Below, piece after piece: positions 7,365 through 17,147 of a stretch of 64,000 nucleotides of DNA. Within the stretch, counting starts at the first letter, position 1. Each line of letters starts with the position of its first letter. The notes under the pieces were generated by a model. The model saw only the letters and a program-made list of their open reading frames with translations. It made no database searches and had not been told where the DNA came from. Position numbers and translations under genes: made by a program. Source of the stretch: QHXM01 sp032160165 (GTDB lineage Bacteria > Acidobacteriota > Blastocatellia > Pyrinomonadales > Pyrinomonadaceae); contig JAVHWA010000155.1 in NCBI GenBank assembly GCA_032160165.1, forward strand, positions 4,681 to 68,680, written 5' to 3'.

Positions 7365-9383
7365 CTATTTCCCCGGCTCCGTCGTCGAACCATATCCCGT
7401 CCTCGCCGCTCCCAGCTTCGCGATCCATATCCCCGAGTTAATATCATTGAAATAGATGAGGCCGTTGTGCGGCTGGGCGCCCCAGGCAAACGGCAAATTC
7501 GCGCGATATCCATCGGGACTTCCCGTCCAAAGATGGGCGATCTCGCGTCCCTGCCGATAGAGGTCGCCGCGCAACTCGCCCGAGACATCCAGCACGCGCG
7601 CGCCCCCGTTGTAATAACCCATGTAGAGCACATCGTCCAGCACCCAAACATTGTGCGAGCCGGCTTCGGGAACGCCGTACTCAGCGACTTTGCGCGGATT
7701 GGTGATGTCGGATACGTCAACCACGTGGACGATGCCGCGCACTGGAATGCGCGTCTTGGCAGAGATGTTAAAGATTTCCGGAAAGACTTCATCTCCGACG
7801 AAGACATAGTTCTTGTAGCGGAAAACAGCATGAGCTCCTGAGAGCCAGCCATTTCCATAGAGCTCGTTATAGTTAAAGCGCAGCGCGCTTACGAACTGCG
7901 GCTTCTCAGGGCTGCCGCCTTTGATTCCGTTGCCCACATCGAGAATCACCAGACCGTCTCTCCAGTAGGCCAAATATGCCAGACCATCTTTGACCTGCAC
8001 GTCGTGGACGTAACGTCCGCCCTGGATCCCGCCCTCTTTGACCAGCGGATTTTCGAGCTGCCAGCGGGCCACTTCTTTCGGGACTTTGATATTGCTGAAA
8101 TCTATTACGCGTAACGAACCAGTGGCGTCGTCTGTCAGATAAACGTAATGACCGTCGATGAACGCGCTGTGGACCCCACCGGTTACCGTCTCCGTGTATT
8201 CGGAGACGACCTTCGGATGTGCGGGATCAGTGGTATCAAGGAAGACGATGCCATCCTTCCGATTCGAGGCCCCTTCGCGCGTCAGGACTCCGATGCGACC
8301 GTCGGCGCTGACGCTGATGTCATTGACGGTGTGCGCATCGACCTTGATCGTGTCCGTCTCTTTTGGCTTGGCCGGATCGGAAATGTCAAAGACCACTACC
8401 TTGTCGGAGATCGTTGAGACATAGGCGTAGTTTCCGAAGATCCATTCCTCGGCGGCCTGCATGTCCTTGAGAGGTGCACGACCAATCACTGTCAACTCGC
8501 GGCCGACCTCCCTAGGCGAGACGACGACTGTGGCTACCGCGGTATGGCCGCCGCTCGCGGCCGTGATGACATAAGAGCCCACACGTTCCGCTACGAAACC
8601 TCCATCAGGATCTATGGTCGCGCCATCTCCAGTAACTGCCCAGCGAACCGAGGGGTTACTAACCGGACCACCTTTCATATTCTTCGCCACGGCGCTGAAG
8701 TGGACGACGTCGCCGGTACGCGCGGTAGTTGACGCCGGCGCGATGGAAAGCGACCGAACGGGATTCGCAACCACTTGAACAGTGACCGTTCTGTTGGTCC
8801 CCGCCGCAGTCGCGAGCAGGTTCGCCTTGCCGGGCGCCACTCCTGTGACGAAGCCTGCCGAGTCAACGGTTGCGATGCGTGGCGTCTGGGAAAGCCAGGT
8901 GACCGCCACATCGTTGCGAGGGTTGCCGTTTGCTACTCGCGGCGTGGCGTTCAGCTTGAGAGTTCCACCGACTGACACCTGGGCTGTGACTGGATCAAGG
9001 TCTATGCGGGCGACTGGCGCGGGTTTGACATGGACTTTACCAAAGGCGGGCTTGCCATTGACGATGGCAACGACTTTGATCTCTCCCGGTTCGATAAAGG
9101 TCACCGCGCCGTTCGCGTCGGCGAAGGCTGAATCCACGGGCAAGGCTACCCAGAGCGAGGGTTTGACGCTGATCGGTTTGCCGTCTTTGTCCTTCGCTAT
9201 GACCGAGAACGTCTTCGTCTGGCCTACCTCCGCTTCCGACGCCGCCGGGTTGATCTCAAGCGTGGCGGCGATTTGCGTCGTAGCGGTGGCGGCGGCGCTT
9301 TGCTGCGCCCGATACGCAGGTGCGGCCAGGACGGACGTTAATATGAGCACCAAACCAATTGGTAAGCAGCGATTCAGCTTCAT
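7365..9383 (-). CDS. Secreted protein with bacterial Ig-like (Big_2) repeats and LVIVD repeats
   Basis: 672 residues from ATG 9383, which has GGAGAAAG just upstream. A signal peptide (MKLNRCLPIGLVLILTSVLA) is followed by three Ig-like modules (about residues 40-290), with Big_2 wording such as PRIATVDSAGFVTGVAPGKA. The second half is a propeller built from LVIVD-type repeats: YVSTISDKVVVFDISDPAKP, IVFLDTTDPAHPKVV, YLAYWRDGLVILDV and VHVVDVSDITNPRKV. Such proteins are outer-surface or periplasmic and probably bind ligands rather than catalyse; the ligand is unknown. It stands alone, divergent from the LolA-like gene. Confidence 0.85.
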   Translation of the reverse strand: MKLNRCLPIGLVLILTSVLAAPAYRAQQSAAATATTQIAATLEINPAASEAEVGQTKTFSVIAKDKDGKPISVKPSLWVALPVDSAFADANGAVTFIEPGEIKVVAIVNGKPAFGKVHVKPAPVARIDLDPVTAQVSVGGTLKLNATPRVANGNPRNDVAVTWLSQTPRIATVDSAGFVTGVAPGKANLLATAAGTNRTVTVQVVANPVRSLSIAPASTTARTGDVVHFSAVAKNMKGGPVSNPSVRWAVTGDGATIDPDGGFVAERVGSYVITAASGGHTAVATVVVSPREVGRELTVIGRAPLKDMQAAEEWIFGNYAYVSTISDKVVVFDISDPAKPKETDTIKVDAHTVNDISVSADGRIGVLTREGASNRKDGIVFLDTTDPAHPKVVSEYTETVTGGVHSAFIDGHYVYLTDDATGSLRVIDFSNIKVPKEVARWQLENPLVKEGGIQGGRYVHDVQVKDGLAYLAYWRDGLVILDVGNGIKGGSPEKPQFVSALRFNYNELYGNGWLSGAHAVFRYKNYVFVGDEVFPEIFNISAKTRIPVRGIVHVVDVSDITNPRKVAEYGVPEAGSHNVWVLDDVLYMGYYNGGARVLDVSGELRGDLYRQGREIAHLWTGSPDGYRANLPFAWGAQPHNGLIYFNDINSGIWIAKLGAARTGYGSTTEPGK

Positions 9384-9613
9384 AATCTTTCTCCGGATAA
9401 GGACGGATTGAGGCATTCGATTGTTAACTCTGATAGAAGAGGAGTGGTCTTTAAATCAAGCGGAATCTAGCAACCTGCCACGCGTTGTGTCAAGAAAGTC
9501 GATGAGCTCAGTTCTATAGTTGTAACTTTCCCCAGCGATGCGTCGTATCATAGTATAGCCAAAAGCAATCGGGCATTTTAAGTTCATCAACAATCAATCC
9601 TTGGAGACTAACG

Positions 9614-10363
9614 ATGCGTAATGTCCTACTTCTCTGCGCCCTGCTGCTTTGTCTGACAAGCGCGCAGGCTGCGAAGATACAAACGCCTGAAGACCTGGTC
9701 CAGGCGATGCAAAAGAAATACGCGAAGTCGTGGTACAAGACTCTGACATTCAAACAAAAGACCGTCGAGTTTCACGAAGACGGAACAAAGAAGGAGTCGA
9801 TTTGGTACGAGGCGCTATCGGCCCCCGGCAGACTCAGAATCGACTTTGATCCGATCAAGGACGGAAACGGGATCCTGTTCGTCAACGACACGATCTACAG
9901 CTTTAAGGACGGAGCGGTCGCCAACTCGAGACCTTTTACTCACCCACTTCTGGTGCTGGGCTTTGATCTTTATTTTCTTTCCCAGAAAGATGCGCTGGAG
10001 AAGCTCAAGCAACTCAAGTTTGATCTTTCGACCATGCACGAGGACACGTGGCAGGGCAAACCTGTATACGTTGTTGGCGCGAAGGCGGGGGACTTAAAGT
10101 CGCGCCAGTTCTGGATTGATAAAAAGGACCTCTACTTCGTGAGGATGATAGGGCCTTCCGGTAAGGACGGCGCGAACACACAAGAAATCCAGTTCAATAA
10201 ATACTTCAAGGTCAAAGGTGGTGGATGGGTTTCGCCTGAAGTCATCTTCATGGTCAATGGCAAAACAGTGACCACTGAGGAATATACTGAAGTGCAAACC
10301 GACGTTCCCCTGGACGAGAAGCTCTTCGACCCGCAGTACTGGAAGACGGCCCACTGGAAGTGA
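9614..10363 (+). CDS. LolA-like outer-membrane lipoprotein carrier fold protein
   Basis: 249 residues with a short signal peptide (MRNVLLLCALLLCLTSAQA). The mature sequence follows the LolA/LolB pattern of an unclosed beta-barrel: KTLTFKQKTVEFHEDGT, APGRLRIDFD, GNGILFVNDTIYSF, then QFWIDKKDLYFVRM. It is longer than typical LolA (about 200 residues), so it may carry another lipid or work in a lineage-specific pathway. TTGGAG lies before the ATG. It has no localisation-pathway neighbours here, so the lipoprotein role is inferred only from fold. Confidence 0.75.
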   Translation: MRNVLLLCALLLCLTSAQAAKIQTPEDLVQAMQKKYAKSWYKTLTFKQKTVEFHEDGTKKESIWYEALSAPGRLRIDFDPIKDGNGILFVNDTIYSFKDGAVANSRPFTHPLLVLGFDLYFLSQKDALEKLKQLKFDLSTMHEDTWQGKPVYVVGAKAGDLKSRQFWIDKKDLYFVRMIGPSGKDGANTQEIQFNKYFKVKGGGWVSPEVIFMVNGKTVTTEEYTEVQTDVPLDEKLFDPQYWKTAHWK

Positions 10364-10378
10364 GCCGTTCTCCAATCC

Positions 10379-12067
10379 CTAATTGACAGGTTGTGCGGCC
10401 GGCGGCTTTGGTCCACCCCCGCGGGGCTTGTCGAACTGTGAGCCTTTTATCCACGCAGGCATTGCCTCTGCGTTTGCGACCCGCATACCCACAACCAAGC
10501 CGATCACGGCGACGGTGCGCGCGCCGTCCCAGTTCCAATCCGGATGAATGATATCTCCCGTTTGATGGTAGTCGGTCTCCATCCATTTCTGCGCGCGGGT
10601 TATCCACGGCTTCACTTCGCCTTCCGGTCCACCCAGCAACATCAGCGCGGGTACGCCTGCTTTGACGAAGGCGTAATGGTCAGAACGATAGAAGACACGT
10701 TCTTCGGGTAGCGGGTCTTCTGCGATCTGCCCGCCATTTGCTGTGACGACCGCTTCGAGCACCGGCCCTAAGTCCGAATACTCCGCGCCGAAACCGACGA
10801 TGCGCTTGACGGGCGCATAGACCTCAGTACCTATCCCATCGAAATTCAAGTCGGCCGCAATCTTTTCCAGGGGCCAGGTCGGGTGCGTGACCCAGTGTTG
10901 GGCGCCCAGCAGCCCGTGTTCTTCTCCCGTGACGGCCAGAAAGATTATGGAGCGCCTTGGTTTCGTTGGCGACCTGGTGAACGCTTCGGCCATCGCCATT
11001 ATCTCCCCGACCCCGAGCGCGTTGTCGGCTGCGCCGGGGAAGATGCGACCCGAGCTGTCAATGCCGAAAGCATCGTAATGCGCCGTGTAGACGACCGCCT
11101 GATCTTTGAGCCTGGGGTCAGATCCTTCGAGCAACCCAACGACGTTGCTCCCCGTAGTGGCCTCCTTCTTAACCTTGATCGAAAGGGTCGCTTGCTTGTT
11201 CAGGTCGCGAGAAACCATCTCACCGTTTTCGGCTTTAGCCAGCGCCGCGACGTAGGTGAGTCCCGTTCCCGCGAAAATCTTTTCCATGCCTTCGTCACTG
11301 GCGAGAATTATAGGTGGGAGTTTGAAAGGCATGATCGGCGTGTCGTTGAGCGCCACCCGACGGCGGGTTAGATACATGCTGATCAAGGAAAAGGGTTGTT
11401 GCTTAGAGCCGCCATTGGCGATCACCAGCGCCGCTGCGCCCCGCCCGATCAAGCTTCTGCCTATTGCCTGGGGATTGGCGGCCTTCTGCCACGTGGCCTC
11501 ATCGATATTCTTCGGACGCCCATTCAGAATGACGACGACCTTTCCTTTGACGTCCAAGCCGGCCAGATCGTCTCGCTTGAGTTCGGGAGAAACCACACCG
11601 TAAGAGATGAAGACCAACTGGCCGCTCGCCTCCGTCAACTCGGACATGAAGGGCGGCGTGACAATATAGTCAGTCCCGAACTTTAGTGCGGCGTCTCCGG
11701 CAGTGAAAGAAGACCCGGCCAGCGGTTGTGAGCCGTAGAACTTGATGGCTTGTAAATAGCTGCCCGCGTCACCGAGCGGTTTCAAGCCGAGTTTGGCGAA
11801 CTTGTCTGCAAGGTATTTAGCCGCGCGGTTTCCCCCAGGCTGTGCTGTCCCGCGACCTTCCATCGCCTTTGCCGAAAGATCGGCGGTCACTTCCTTGATA
11901 GTCTCGACCTTGACCAGCGCGGCGGCCTTCGTCTCATCAGCCGTTAGCGTGGTCGAGGGTTTTGTGGCAGACGCCTGCCCAAATGCCAAAGAGCTGAGAA
12001 GCGCGATAGTCAGCAGCGTGGCGGACAACTGCTTCCACAAAGGGCGCGTAACGGAATGTGACTTCAT
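10379..12067 (-). CDS. Secreted M28-family zinc aminopeptidase with PA-type insert
   Basis: 562 residues. After a signal peptide (1-30) comes an M28 metallopeptidase with a protease-associated-like insertion (~115-270). Di-zinc ligands are all visible: His330/Asp332 in TAHYDAFG, Asp348 in GAADNALGVG, the catalytic pair Glu382/Glu383 in TGEEHGLLG, Asp410 in NFDGIG, and His501 in DYHQTGD. It should release N-terminal residues from peptides outside the cytoplasm. The tail is Pro/Gly-rich. The start has TGGAG upstream. The acyl-CoA dehydrogenase gene follows it in reading order only across a 75-base gap on the same strand, so co-transcription is possible but not obvious. Confidence 0.93.
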   Translation of the reverse strand: MKSHSVTRPLWKQLSATLLTIALLSSLAFGQASATKPSTTLTADETKAAALVKVETIKEVTADLSAKAMEGRGTAQPGGNRAAKYLADKFAKLGLKPLGDAGSYLQAIKFYGSQPLAGSSFTAGDAALKFGTDYIVTPPFMSELTEASGQLVFISYGVVSPELKRDDLAGLDVKGKVVVILNGRPKNIDEATWQKAANPQAIGRSLIGRGAAALVIANGGSKQQPFSLISMYLTRRRVALNDTPIMPFKLPPIILASDEGMEKIFAGTGLTYVAALAKAENGEMVSRDLNKQATLSIKVKKEATTGSNVVGLLEGSDPRLKDQAVVYTAHYDAFGIDSSGRIFPGAADNALGVGEIMAMAEAFTRSPTKPRRSIIFLAVTGEEHGLLGAQHWVTHPTWPLEKIAADLNFDGIGTEVYAPVKRIVGFGAEYSDLGPVLEAVVTANGGQIAEDPLPEERVFYRSDHYAFVKAGVPALMLLGGPEGEVKPWITRAQKWMETDYHQTGDIIHPDWNWDGARTVAVIGLVVGMRVANAEAMPAWIKGSQFDKPRGGGPKPPAAQPVN

Positions 12068-12142
12068 GAATTGACTACTCCAGGGTTTTGGTCGGTGACA
12101 GTTAGGTCAGTATGCCGATCTATCGGAATAGCAGCCGATCGA

Positions 12143-13378
12143 TCAAAACGCGACCGCTGTTTCGCGCGAGTCGGCCGGTTTCCACGGAGGGAGCGTCTTT
12201 CGCGCGGGCTTCTCTTTCTTCAACCCGAGCGCCCAGTCAGCCTGCATCAAGGTATGTATGTCGCGAGTGCCTTCGTAGATGATCGCCGCTTTGCAGTTTC
12301 TAAGATAGCGCTCGACGGGGTAGTCGTTCGAGTAGCCATTCGCGCCGTGAACCTCTATCGCCATCGAGGCAGCCTTCTCACTGCAGATGGTCGCCTGCCA
12401 TTTGGCCAGGCTGGTCTCTTTGGCGTTTAGCTTTCCCTCGTTCTTCAGAAACCCTGCACGGAGCCAAAGCAGATGGCACATTTGATAGTCCGCTTCCATC
12501 AGCGCGATCTTCTGTTTGACGAGTTGATGATTGGCTATCTTGGTGCCGAAGGTCTCTCGCTCAAGCGCGTAAGCGACGGACGCATCGCGCGAGGCTCTTA
12601 TCACGCCAGTTGCACCCGACGCGACTGTGTATCGTCCCTGCTCGAGCGCGAACATGGCGATCTTGAATCCTTCCCCTTCTTCGCCCACCATGTTCTCGGC
12701 AGGGACGCGAACATCCTGTAAAGAAAAGTATCCGGTGTTTCCGGCGCGGATCCCCATCTTGCCGTGGATGGTCCCGGAAGAGAACCCCTTCATCGAGCGT
12801 TCTATGATGAAGCATGACATGCCGGTATGATCACGCTTGCGGCGCTTCTCTTCGTCGGTCCAGCAGAAGAAAAGGAAGTTGTCGGCCACATCGCCGGCGA
12901 GGCTGATCCACATCTTCTCGCCGTTCAGCACCCATTCATCGACTTCGCGGCGGGCAGTGGAGCGCGCGCCGACAACGTCGGACCCCGCACCCGGTTCCGT
13001 CAGGCCGTAGGTTGCAATCTTTTCGCCCCTGGCCTGCGGCACCAGGTACTTCCGCTTCTGTTCTTCTGTTCCCCAGGTCAGCAGCGTCAGACAGTTCAGA
13101 CCTGTGTGTACGGACATCACGACCCGCATGAAGGTGTCGACTGCTTCCAGCTCTTCGCAAACCAGTCCCAGCGAGATGTAATCGAAGCCGGCGCCACCAT
13201 ACTCTTCGGGGATACACACGCCGAGCAGATTGAGCTCAGCCATCTTGTCGAGGATCGAACGATCGAACTGCTGCTTTTCATCCAGTTCCTTGATACGCGG
13301 CGCGACCTCTTTCATGGCAAAGTCGCGTACGGTTTGTCTAATGGCCTTGTGGTCCTCGGTCAGTTCAAAGTCAATCAT
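12143..13378 (-). CDS. Acyl-CoA dehydrogenase
   Basis: 411 residues starting MIDFELTEDH at ATG 13378 (GGAAG upstream); a TTG six codons earlier is less likely. It oxidises acyl-CoA to enoyl-CoA with FAD, passing electrons to ETF. Seen: YGLTEPGAGSD flavin motif, the WISLAGDVADNFLFF segment, RXTFGXXIANHQLVK helix, VHGANGYSNDYPVER, and the catalytic Glu in YEGTRDIHTLMQA (about residue 369). Glutaryl-CoA or short/branched chain substrates would fit but specificity cannot be read. No other beta-oxidation gene is adjacent. Confidence 0.93.
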   Translation of the reverse strand: MIDFELTEDHKAIRQTVRDFAMKEVAPRIKELDEKQQFDRSILDKMAELNLLGVCIPEEYGGAGFDYISLGLVCEELEAVDTFMRVVMSVHTGLNCLTLLTWGTEEQKRKYLVPQARGEKIATYGLTEPGAGSDVVGARSTARREVDEWVLNGEKMWISLAGDVADNFLFFCWTDEEKRRKRDHTGMSCFIIERSMKGFSSGTIHGKMGIRAGNTGYFSLQDVRVPAENMVGEEGEGFKIAMFALEQGRYTVASGATGVIRASRDASVAYALERETFGTKIANHQLVKQKIALMEADYQMCHLLWLRAGFLKNEGKLNAKETSLAKWQATICSEKAASMAIEVHGANGYSNDYPVERYLRNCKAAIIYEGTRDIHTLMQADWALGLKKEKPARKTLPPWKPADSRETAVAF

Positions 13379-13537
13379 TCTCTGGTCTTCCTTCAAAAGG
13401 ATGTGAATATCGGGTTTCGAGCAACCGCGTATCTTACCTCAGGCTGATGGGGAAGGTGAAGGCAGCGACGAAGTAGCGCATACTATCAGTTTGCGTTCGA
13501 ACAACAGGAGACGACCATCTCAAGCTAACAGTTTGCG

Positions 13538-14926
13538 CTACAGTCCACCGATAATTCTCTGCGCTGTCGCTCTCGCTTCTTCAAGCGTTTGCACGCGCCC
13601 GTCCAACTGCATCTCGTAAACTGTACGGGTGATCTCGCCGATTCGCGGTCCAGGCTTGAGTCCCATTTCGAGCAGATGACGCCCCATAAGAAGCGGCTCG
13701 GGTGGACGCTCCTGGACGTTCAACTCTCGCGCGCGAGCGATGAACCAATCCTGTGCCTCGGCCGTGAACCACTCTTCGCGTGGGATCCAATCGGCGTTGC
13801 GACCGAGCGAATCCGCCTTTGCCACGCGGTACAAAAGCTCCAGCTCGCATCGCCGCGCGAGTCGGCGAAATGCGCCGTCACTAACTTCGTCCTGCTTCTT
13901 GTAAAACGCTCCCGGCTTCAGATGATCACGTACCAAAGCGATGGTTTGGGCGCGAACGTCGTATCCGTCCAGGGTATGAACATTCAAGCGATCGAGAAAG
14001 TCTTCGGTTGGCTTGACGCCGCCTTCTTCATGTCCGCGCGAGCGAATGCGTCCTTCGGTGAATTCTGTGGTGGCAGGTTTGCCGAAGTCATGGCAGAGAG
14101 CTCCCAGCATGACCGTCACCTGCTTTGCGCGCGGCAGATCGTCGATCAGTTCGCGTGCACGATCAACAGTCAGCCATGTATGAACATCGACCGTGCCTTC
14201 AGGATGCCATTCAGGCTCCTGCGGGACGCCGACCAGGGCCTTCAGTTCAGGAAAGAGTTGATCGAATGTGCCGAACCGGTGCAACCAGCGAAAACCTATT
14301 GAGGGTCGCCGCGCCCGCAGCAGGAGCTTTTCCAACTCGGCCCAGATCCGCTCACGCGCCAGATCGGTGAGATCGATAGCACGGCAAAGCTGGACACTTT
14401 CCGGTTCGATGTCGAATTCGTAGCGGGCAGCAAACTGCGCCGCCCGGAGAACGCGCAAGCTGTCTTCCGCAAAAGTTTCCGGCGATACGGCGCGCAAGAG
14501 TTTGCTGTCCAGGTCGGCCCGTCCGTTGTAAGGATCGATGATCTCGTCCGTTAGCGGGTCCTGAAGTATCGCGTTGACTGTAAAGTCTCGCCGCTTGGTT
14601 GCTTCCTCGATCGTAAGAGTGGGATCGCCTTCGATCACAAAGCCGCGATGACCTCGTCCGCTCTTGCGCTCGCGCCGCGGCAACGAAACATCCAGATCGC
14701 TTCCTACTTTATAAACGGTGAACGCTTCGCCAACTGCGTCTACGCGCCCGAACCTGTCCAGGATCTCCCGCAAGCGCAGAGGTTCGACTCCAAAGACCTC
14801 GACATCCCACTCGTGAGACGGAACTCCAAGGAGCGAGTCGCGCACGCAGCCGCCAACCAACATCGCGCGGCCACCCTCAGCCCGGACGATCTCGGCTAGT
14901 TCGACGACTTTTCCGTGAGTGGACAT
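13538..14926 (-). CDS. cca: CCA-adding-type tRNA nucleotidyltransferase with HD domain
   Basis: 462 residues. Class II nucleotidyltransferase head: GGCVRDSLLG at 25-34, RRDFTVNAI at ~112-120, then the RNA-binding helices and a C-terminal HD domain (GALCHDFGKP near 277) that usually has phosphohydrolase activity. It adds or repairs the CCA end of tRNA. The usual catalytic Asp-x-Asp is here Glu39-Trp-Asp41, with Asp79 as the later carboxylate; the first Asp is replaced by Glu. The family also contains poly(A) polymerases and A-adding enzymes, so exact activity is not certain. A 134-residue acidic protein gene lies 30 bases upstream on the same strand. Confidence 0.88.
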   Translation of the reverse strand: MSTHGKVVELAEIVRAEGGRAMLVGGCVRDSLLGVPSHEWDVEVFGVEPLRLREILDRFGRVDAVGEAFTVYKVGSDLDVSLPRRERKSGRGHRGFVIEGDPTLTIEEATKRRDFTVNAILQDPLTDEIIDPYNGRADLDSKLLRAVSPETFAEDSLRVLRAAQFAARYEFDIEPESVQLCRAIDLTDLARERIWAELEKLLLRARRPSIGFRWLHRFGTFDQLFPELKALVGVPQEPEWHPEGTVDVHTWLTVDRARELIDDLPRAKQVTVMLGALCHDFGKPATTEFTEGRIRSRGHEEGGVKPTEDFLDRLNVHTLDGYDVRAQTIALVRDHLKPGAFYKKQDEVSDGAFRRLARRCELELLYRVAKADSLGRNADWIPREEWFTAEAQDWFIARARELNVQERPPEPLLMGRHLLEMGLKPGPRIGEITRTVYEMQLDGRVQTLEEARATAQRIIGGL

Positions 14927-14956
14927 TGGAAAGGATGGTGGAGAGCGAAGCCCGAC

Positions 14957-15361
14957 TTATTCGTCAGTCTCGAACGACTCGTCTTCGAAGTCTTCGTCAT
15001 CATCGAAACCGGAATCATCGACCACGATCTGGATGCCCCGGGTCGATGGCAGACAGCTGATTACTTGTGCTCGTTCGATCTTCTTCAACTCAGACGCCGC
15101 CGTGTGCCAGAGCTTGACCCAAAAAGTGCGGGTGGCAGTGTGGACGGCGAAGGTAGAGCCATCGAGCATAACAGGGACCGGCTCTGCAATCGTTCCCTCC
15201 CGCAAAGTTTCGATAAGTTCGGGTATGTAGGGCTTGAACTTTTCGAACTGCACGATCACACCGGCCTCGTCTATTTCAGCCGGAGGCAACTCGATCGGTT
15301 CATCGCCTTCGAGCAAGAGGCGCGTTTCCGTCTGCAGGTTTCTCTTCTTTACAACAGGCAT
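14957..15361 (-). CDS. Hypothetical protein with acidic C-terminus
   Basis: 134 residues, no signal peptide, no recognised family. The first part (RLLLEGDEPIELPPAEID, then VIVQFEKFKPYIPELIETL) is mixed alpha/beta; the last 20 residues are nearly all Asp/Glu. The ATG is preceded by repeat array B and has no visible Shine-Dalgarno. It precedes the CCA enzyme gene by 30 bases and is probably in its operon. Confidence 0.65.
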   Translation of the reverse strand: MPVVKKRNLQTETRLLLEGDEPIELPPAEIDEAGVIVQFEKFKPYIPELIETLREGTIAEPVPVMLDGSTFAVHTATRTFWVKLWHTAASELKKIERAQVISCLPSTRGIQIVVDDSGFDDDEDFEDESFETDE

Positions 15362-15370
15362 AGGTCAATT

Positions 15371-15495
15371 GGGGATTTCGGATTTGGGATTTCGGATTGC
15401 GGATTGAAGAAAAGTGGAGCCCTCCCTGACGCCCGGGCTACTGCCCCCTCCCTTAATCCGAATTCCGAATTCCGAAATCCGAAATCCGAAATCCC
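15371..15495. repeat. Heptamer inverted array B (GGATTTC units)
   Basis: Left arm: GGATTTC, GGATTTG, GGATTTC, GGATTGC, GGATTGA. Right arm read on the opposite strand: GGATTTC three times, GGAATTC twice, GGATTAA. The array fills the whole gap between the stop of the 58-residue protein gene (15497) and the start of the next gene (15361). Confidence 0.9.
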
Positions 15496-15496
15496 T

Positions 15497-15673
15497 TCAT
15501 TGGCTCTTCTTTATCAGATAGACACCGGAAGTGGCTTCAATGGTCGATACCACTACCGACGCGAAATAATTGCCGCCCGACATGTAAAGCATGAACGAGA
15601 CGACGACAAATGCCGCGCTCATTACCAACGCCGAGTAGCCCAGAAATTTGTACAGACTCTTGTTTAGAGCCAT
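15497..15673 (-). CDS. Small membrane protein (58 residues)
   Basis: Starts MALNKSLYKFLGYSALVMS at ATG 15673 and has two hydrophobic segments (about 10-30 and 34-50) joined by YMSGGNYFA, ending in YLIKKSQ. A longer reading upstream is Arg/Ser-rich and overlaps the glyS 3' end, so it was rejected. It lies between glyS and array B on the same strand. No family recognised; the hydrophobicity pattern and clean termini support a real gene. Confidence 0.65.
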   Translation of the reverse strand: MALNKSLYKFLGYSALVMSAAFVVVSFMLYMSGGNYFASVVVSTIEATSGVYLIKKSQ

Positions 15674-15702
15674 AGCTGACAATCGAAGGCAGCGGCGGCC
15701 GC

Positions 15703-17130
15703 TTATTCGTTGCGGACCGGCGGTTGAAGCCGTTGGCGCAGATGCTCTGCCAGATCTGAGACGCGCACGCGTTCCTGCTCCCACGAATCGCGGTCACGAA
15801 CGGTGACGGCCTCGTCCTCCAGCGACTGATGGTCAACGGTGACGCAGAATGGCGTACCGATCTCGTCCTGCCGAGCGTAGAGCTTGCCGATCCCGCCAGT
15901 GTCGTCATAAACAGCGCGCAGCACTGGCTGTAAACTGCGTTTGATCGCTTTCGCCATGCCCACCATCTCGGGTTTGTTCTTGGCAAGCGGCAACACGGCG
16001 GCTTTGATGGGCGCGAGCTCCGGATGAAACTTCATGATGACTCGCTTCTCACCCTTTTCGTTTATCTTTTCCGAGTAGGCATCCATCAGCACGGCGAGGA
16101 CCGTGCGATTGACGCCCGCAGCAGGTTCAATCACGTATGGATAAAAACGTTCTTTGGTCGCCTCGTCAAAGTAAGAAAGGTCTTCAGTCGAATCGGGATT
16201 GAGCCGCTTGCCCTCTTCGGTTTCCGGTTTCTTCGAGTGCGCACGGAGATCGAAGTCTGTTCTATTAGCGATGCCCATCAGCTCGTCCCACTGACGTTCG
16301 TCGTCGGAACGTTCGGGAAAGAAACGATACTGTATATCGACGGTGCGCTTCGCGTAATGCGCCAACTCTTCCTTTGGCTGTTCATAATGCCGAAGATTCT
16401 CTGCCGAGATGCCCAGGCTGGTAAACCAGTTGAAGCAGTAGTCAATCCATTCCTGATGCACCGGCTCGTCTTCGCCCGGGCGTACGAAATATTCCATCTC
16501 CATCTGCTCGAACTCTCGCGTGCGGAAGATGAAGTTGCCGGGAGTCACTTCGTTGCGAAACGATTTGCCGATCTGAGCGATGCCGAACGGTATCTTGCGG
16601 CGCATCGTCGTCTGCACGTTTAGAAAGTTGATAAAGATGCCCTGCGCCGTTTCGGGACGAAGATACACAAGTGCGGACTCGTCATCTTCAGCCGTGGCGC
16701 CGACGTGCGTACGGAACATCAGGTTAAAAGGCCGTGGATCAGTCCATGCTGTCTTGCCGCAATTAGGGCATTTGATTTTGCTGAAATCAAATGCCAAAGC
16801 AGGCGCGCCTGCTTCTTCAGCCAGTTTGTCCGCGCGGAAGCGGCTCTTACATTCGCGGCAATCAACCAGAGGATCGCTAAACGTTTCTTCGTGTCCTGAG
16901 TATTTCCAGACCGAGCGATTAAGGATGATCGAAGAATCCAAGCCCTCCATGTCGTCGCGCTCGTAGATCATCCAGCGCCACCAAGCCTGCTTTACGTTGT
17001 TGCATAGCTCGATGCCGAGAGGGCCGTAATCCCACGCGCTGCCTAGCCCGCCGTAGATTTCAGAGGAAGGGAAGACAAAACCCCGCCGCTTGGCAAGGCT
17101 GACAATGGTCTCTATGTTCGGTGCTGGCAC
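15703..17130 (-). CDS. glyS: Glycyl-tRNA synthetase, single-subunit (alpha2) type
   Basis: 475 residues from GTG 17130, preceded by AAAGGAAC; an ATG further upstream would add residues encoded by repeat DNA. It charges tRNA-Gly. Seen: the family opening IETIVSLAKRRGFVFPSSEIYGGL, a zinc-type pair of CxxC motifs (CRECKS ... KCPNCGK), class II motifs 2 and 3 (FRNEVTPGNFIFRTREFEQMEMEYF; AAGVNRTVLAVLMDAY) and the C-terminal anticodon-binding domain (KFHPELAPIKAAVLPL). This is the eukaryote/archaeal-like form rather than the glyQ/glyS tetramer. Confidence 0.95.
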   Translation of the reverse strand: MPAPNIETIVSLAKRRGFVFPSSEIYGGLGSAWDYGPLGIELCNNVKQAWWRWMIYERDDMEGLDSSIILNRSVWKYSGHEETFSDPLVDCRECKSRFRADKLAEEAGAPALAFDFSKIKCPNCGKTAWTDPRPFNLMFRTHVGATAEDDESALVYLRPETAQGIFINFLNVQTTMRRKIPFGIAQIGKSFRNEVTPGNFIFRTREFEQMEMEYFVRPGEDEPVHQEWIDYCFNWFTSLGISAENLRHYEQPKEELAHYAKRTVDIQYRFFPERSDDERQWDELMGIANRTDFDLRAHSKKPETEEGKRLNPDSTEDLSYFDEATKERFYPYVIEPAAGVNRTVLAVLMDAYSEKINEKGEKRVIMKFHPELAPIKAAVLPLAKNKPEMVGMAKAIKRSLQPVLRAVYDDTGGIGKLYARQDEIGTPFCVTVDHQSLEDEAVTVRDRDSWEQERVRVSDLAEHLRQRLQPPVRNE

Positions 17131-17147
17131 GTGTTCCTTTGTGAGCC

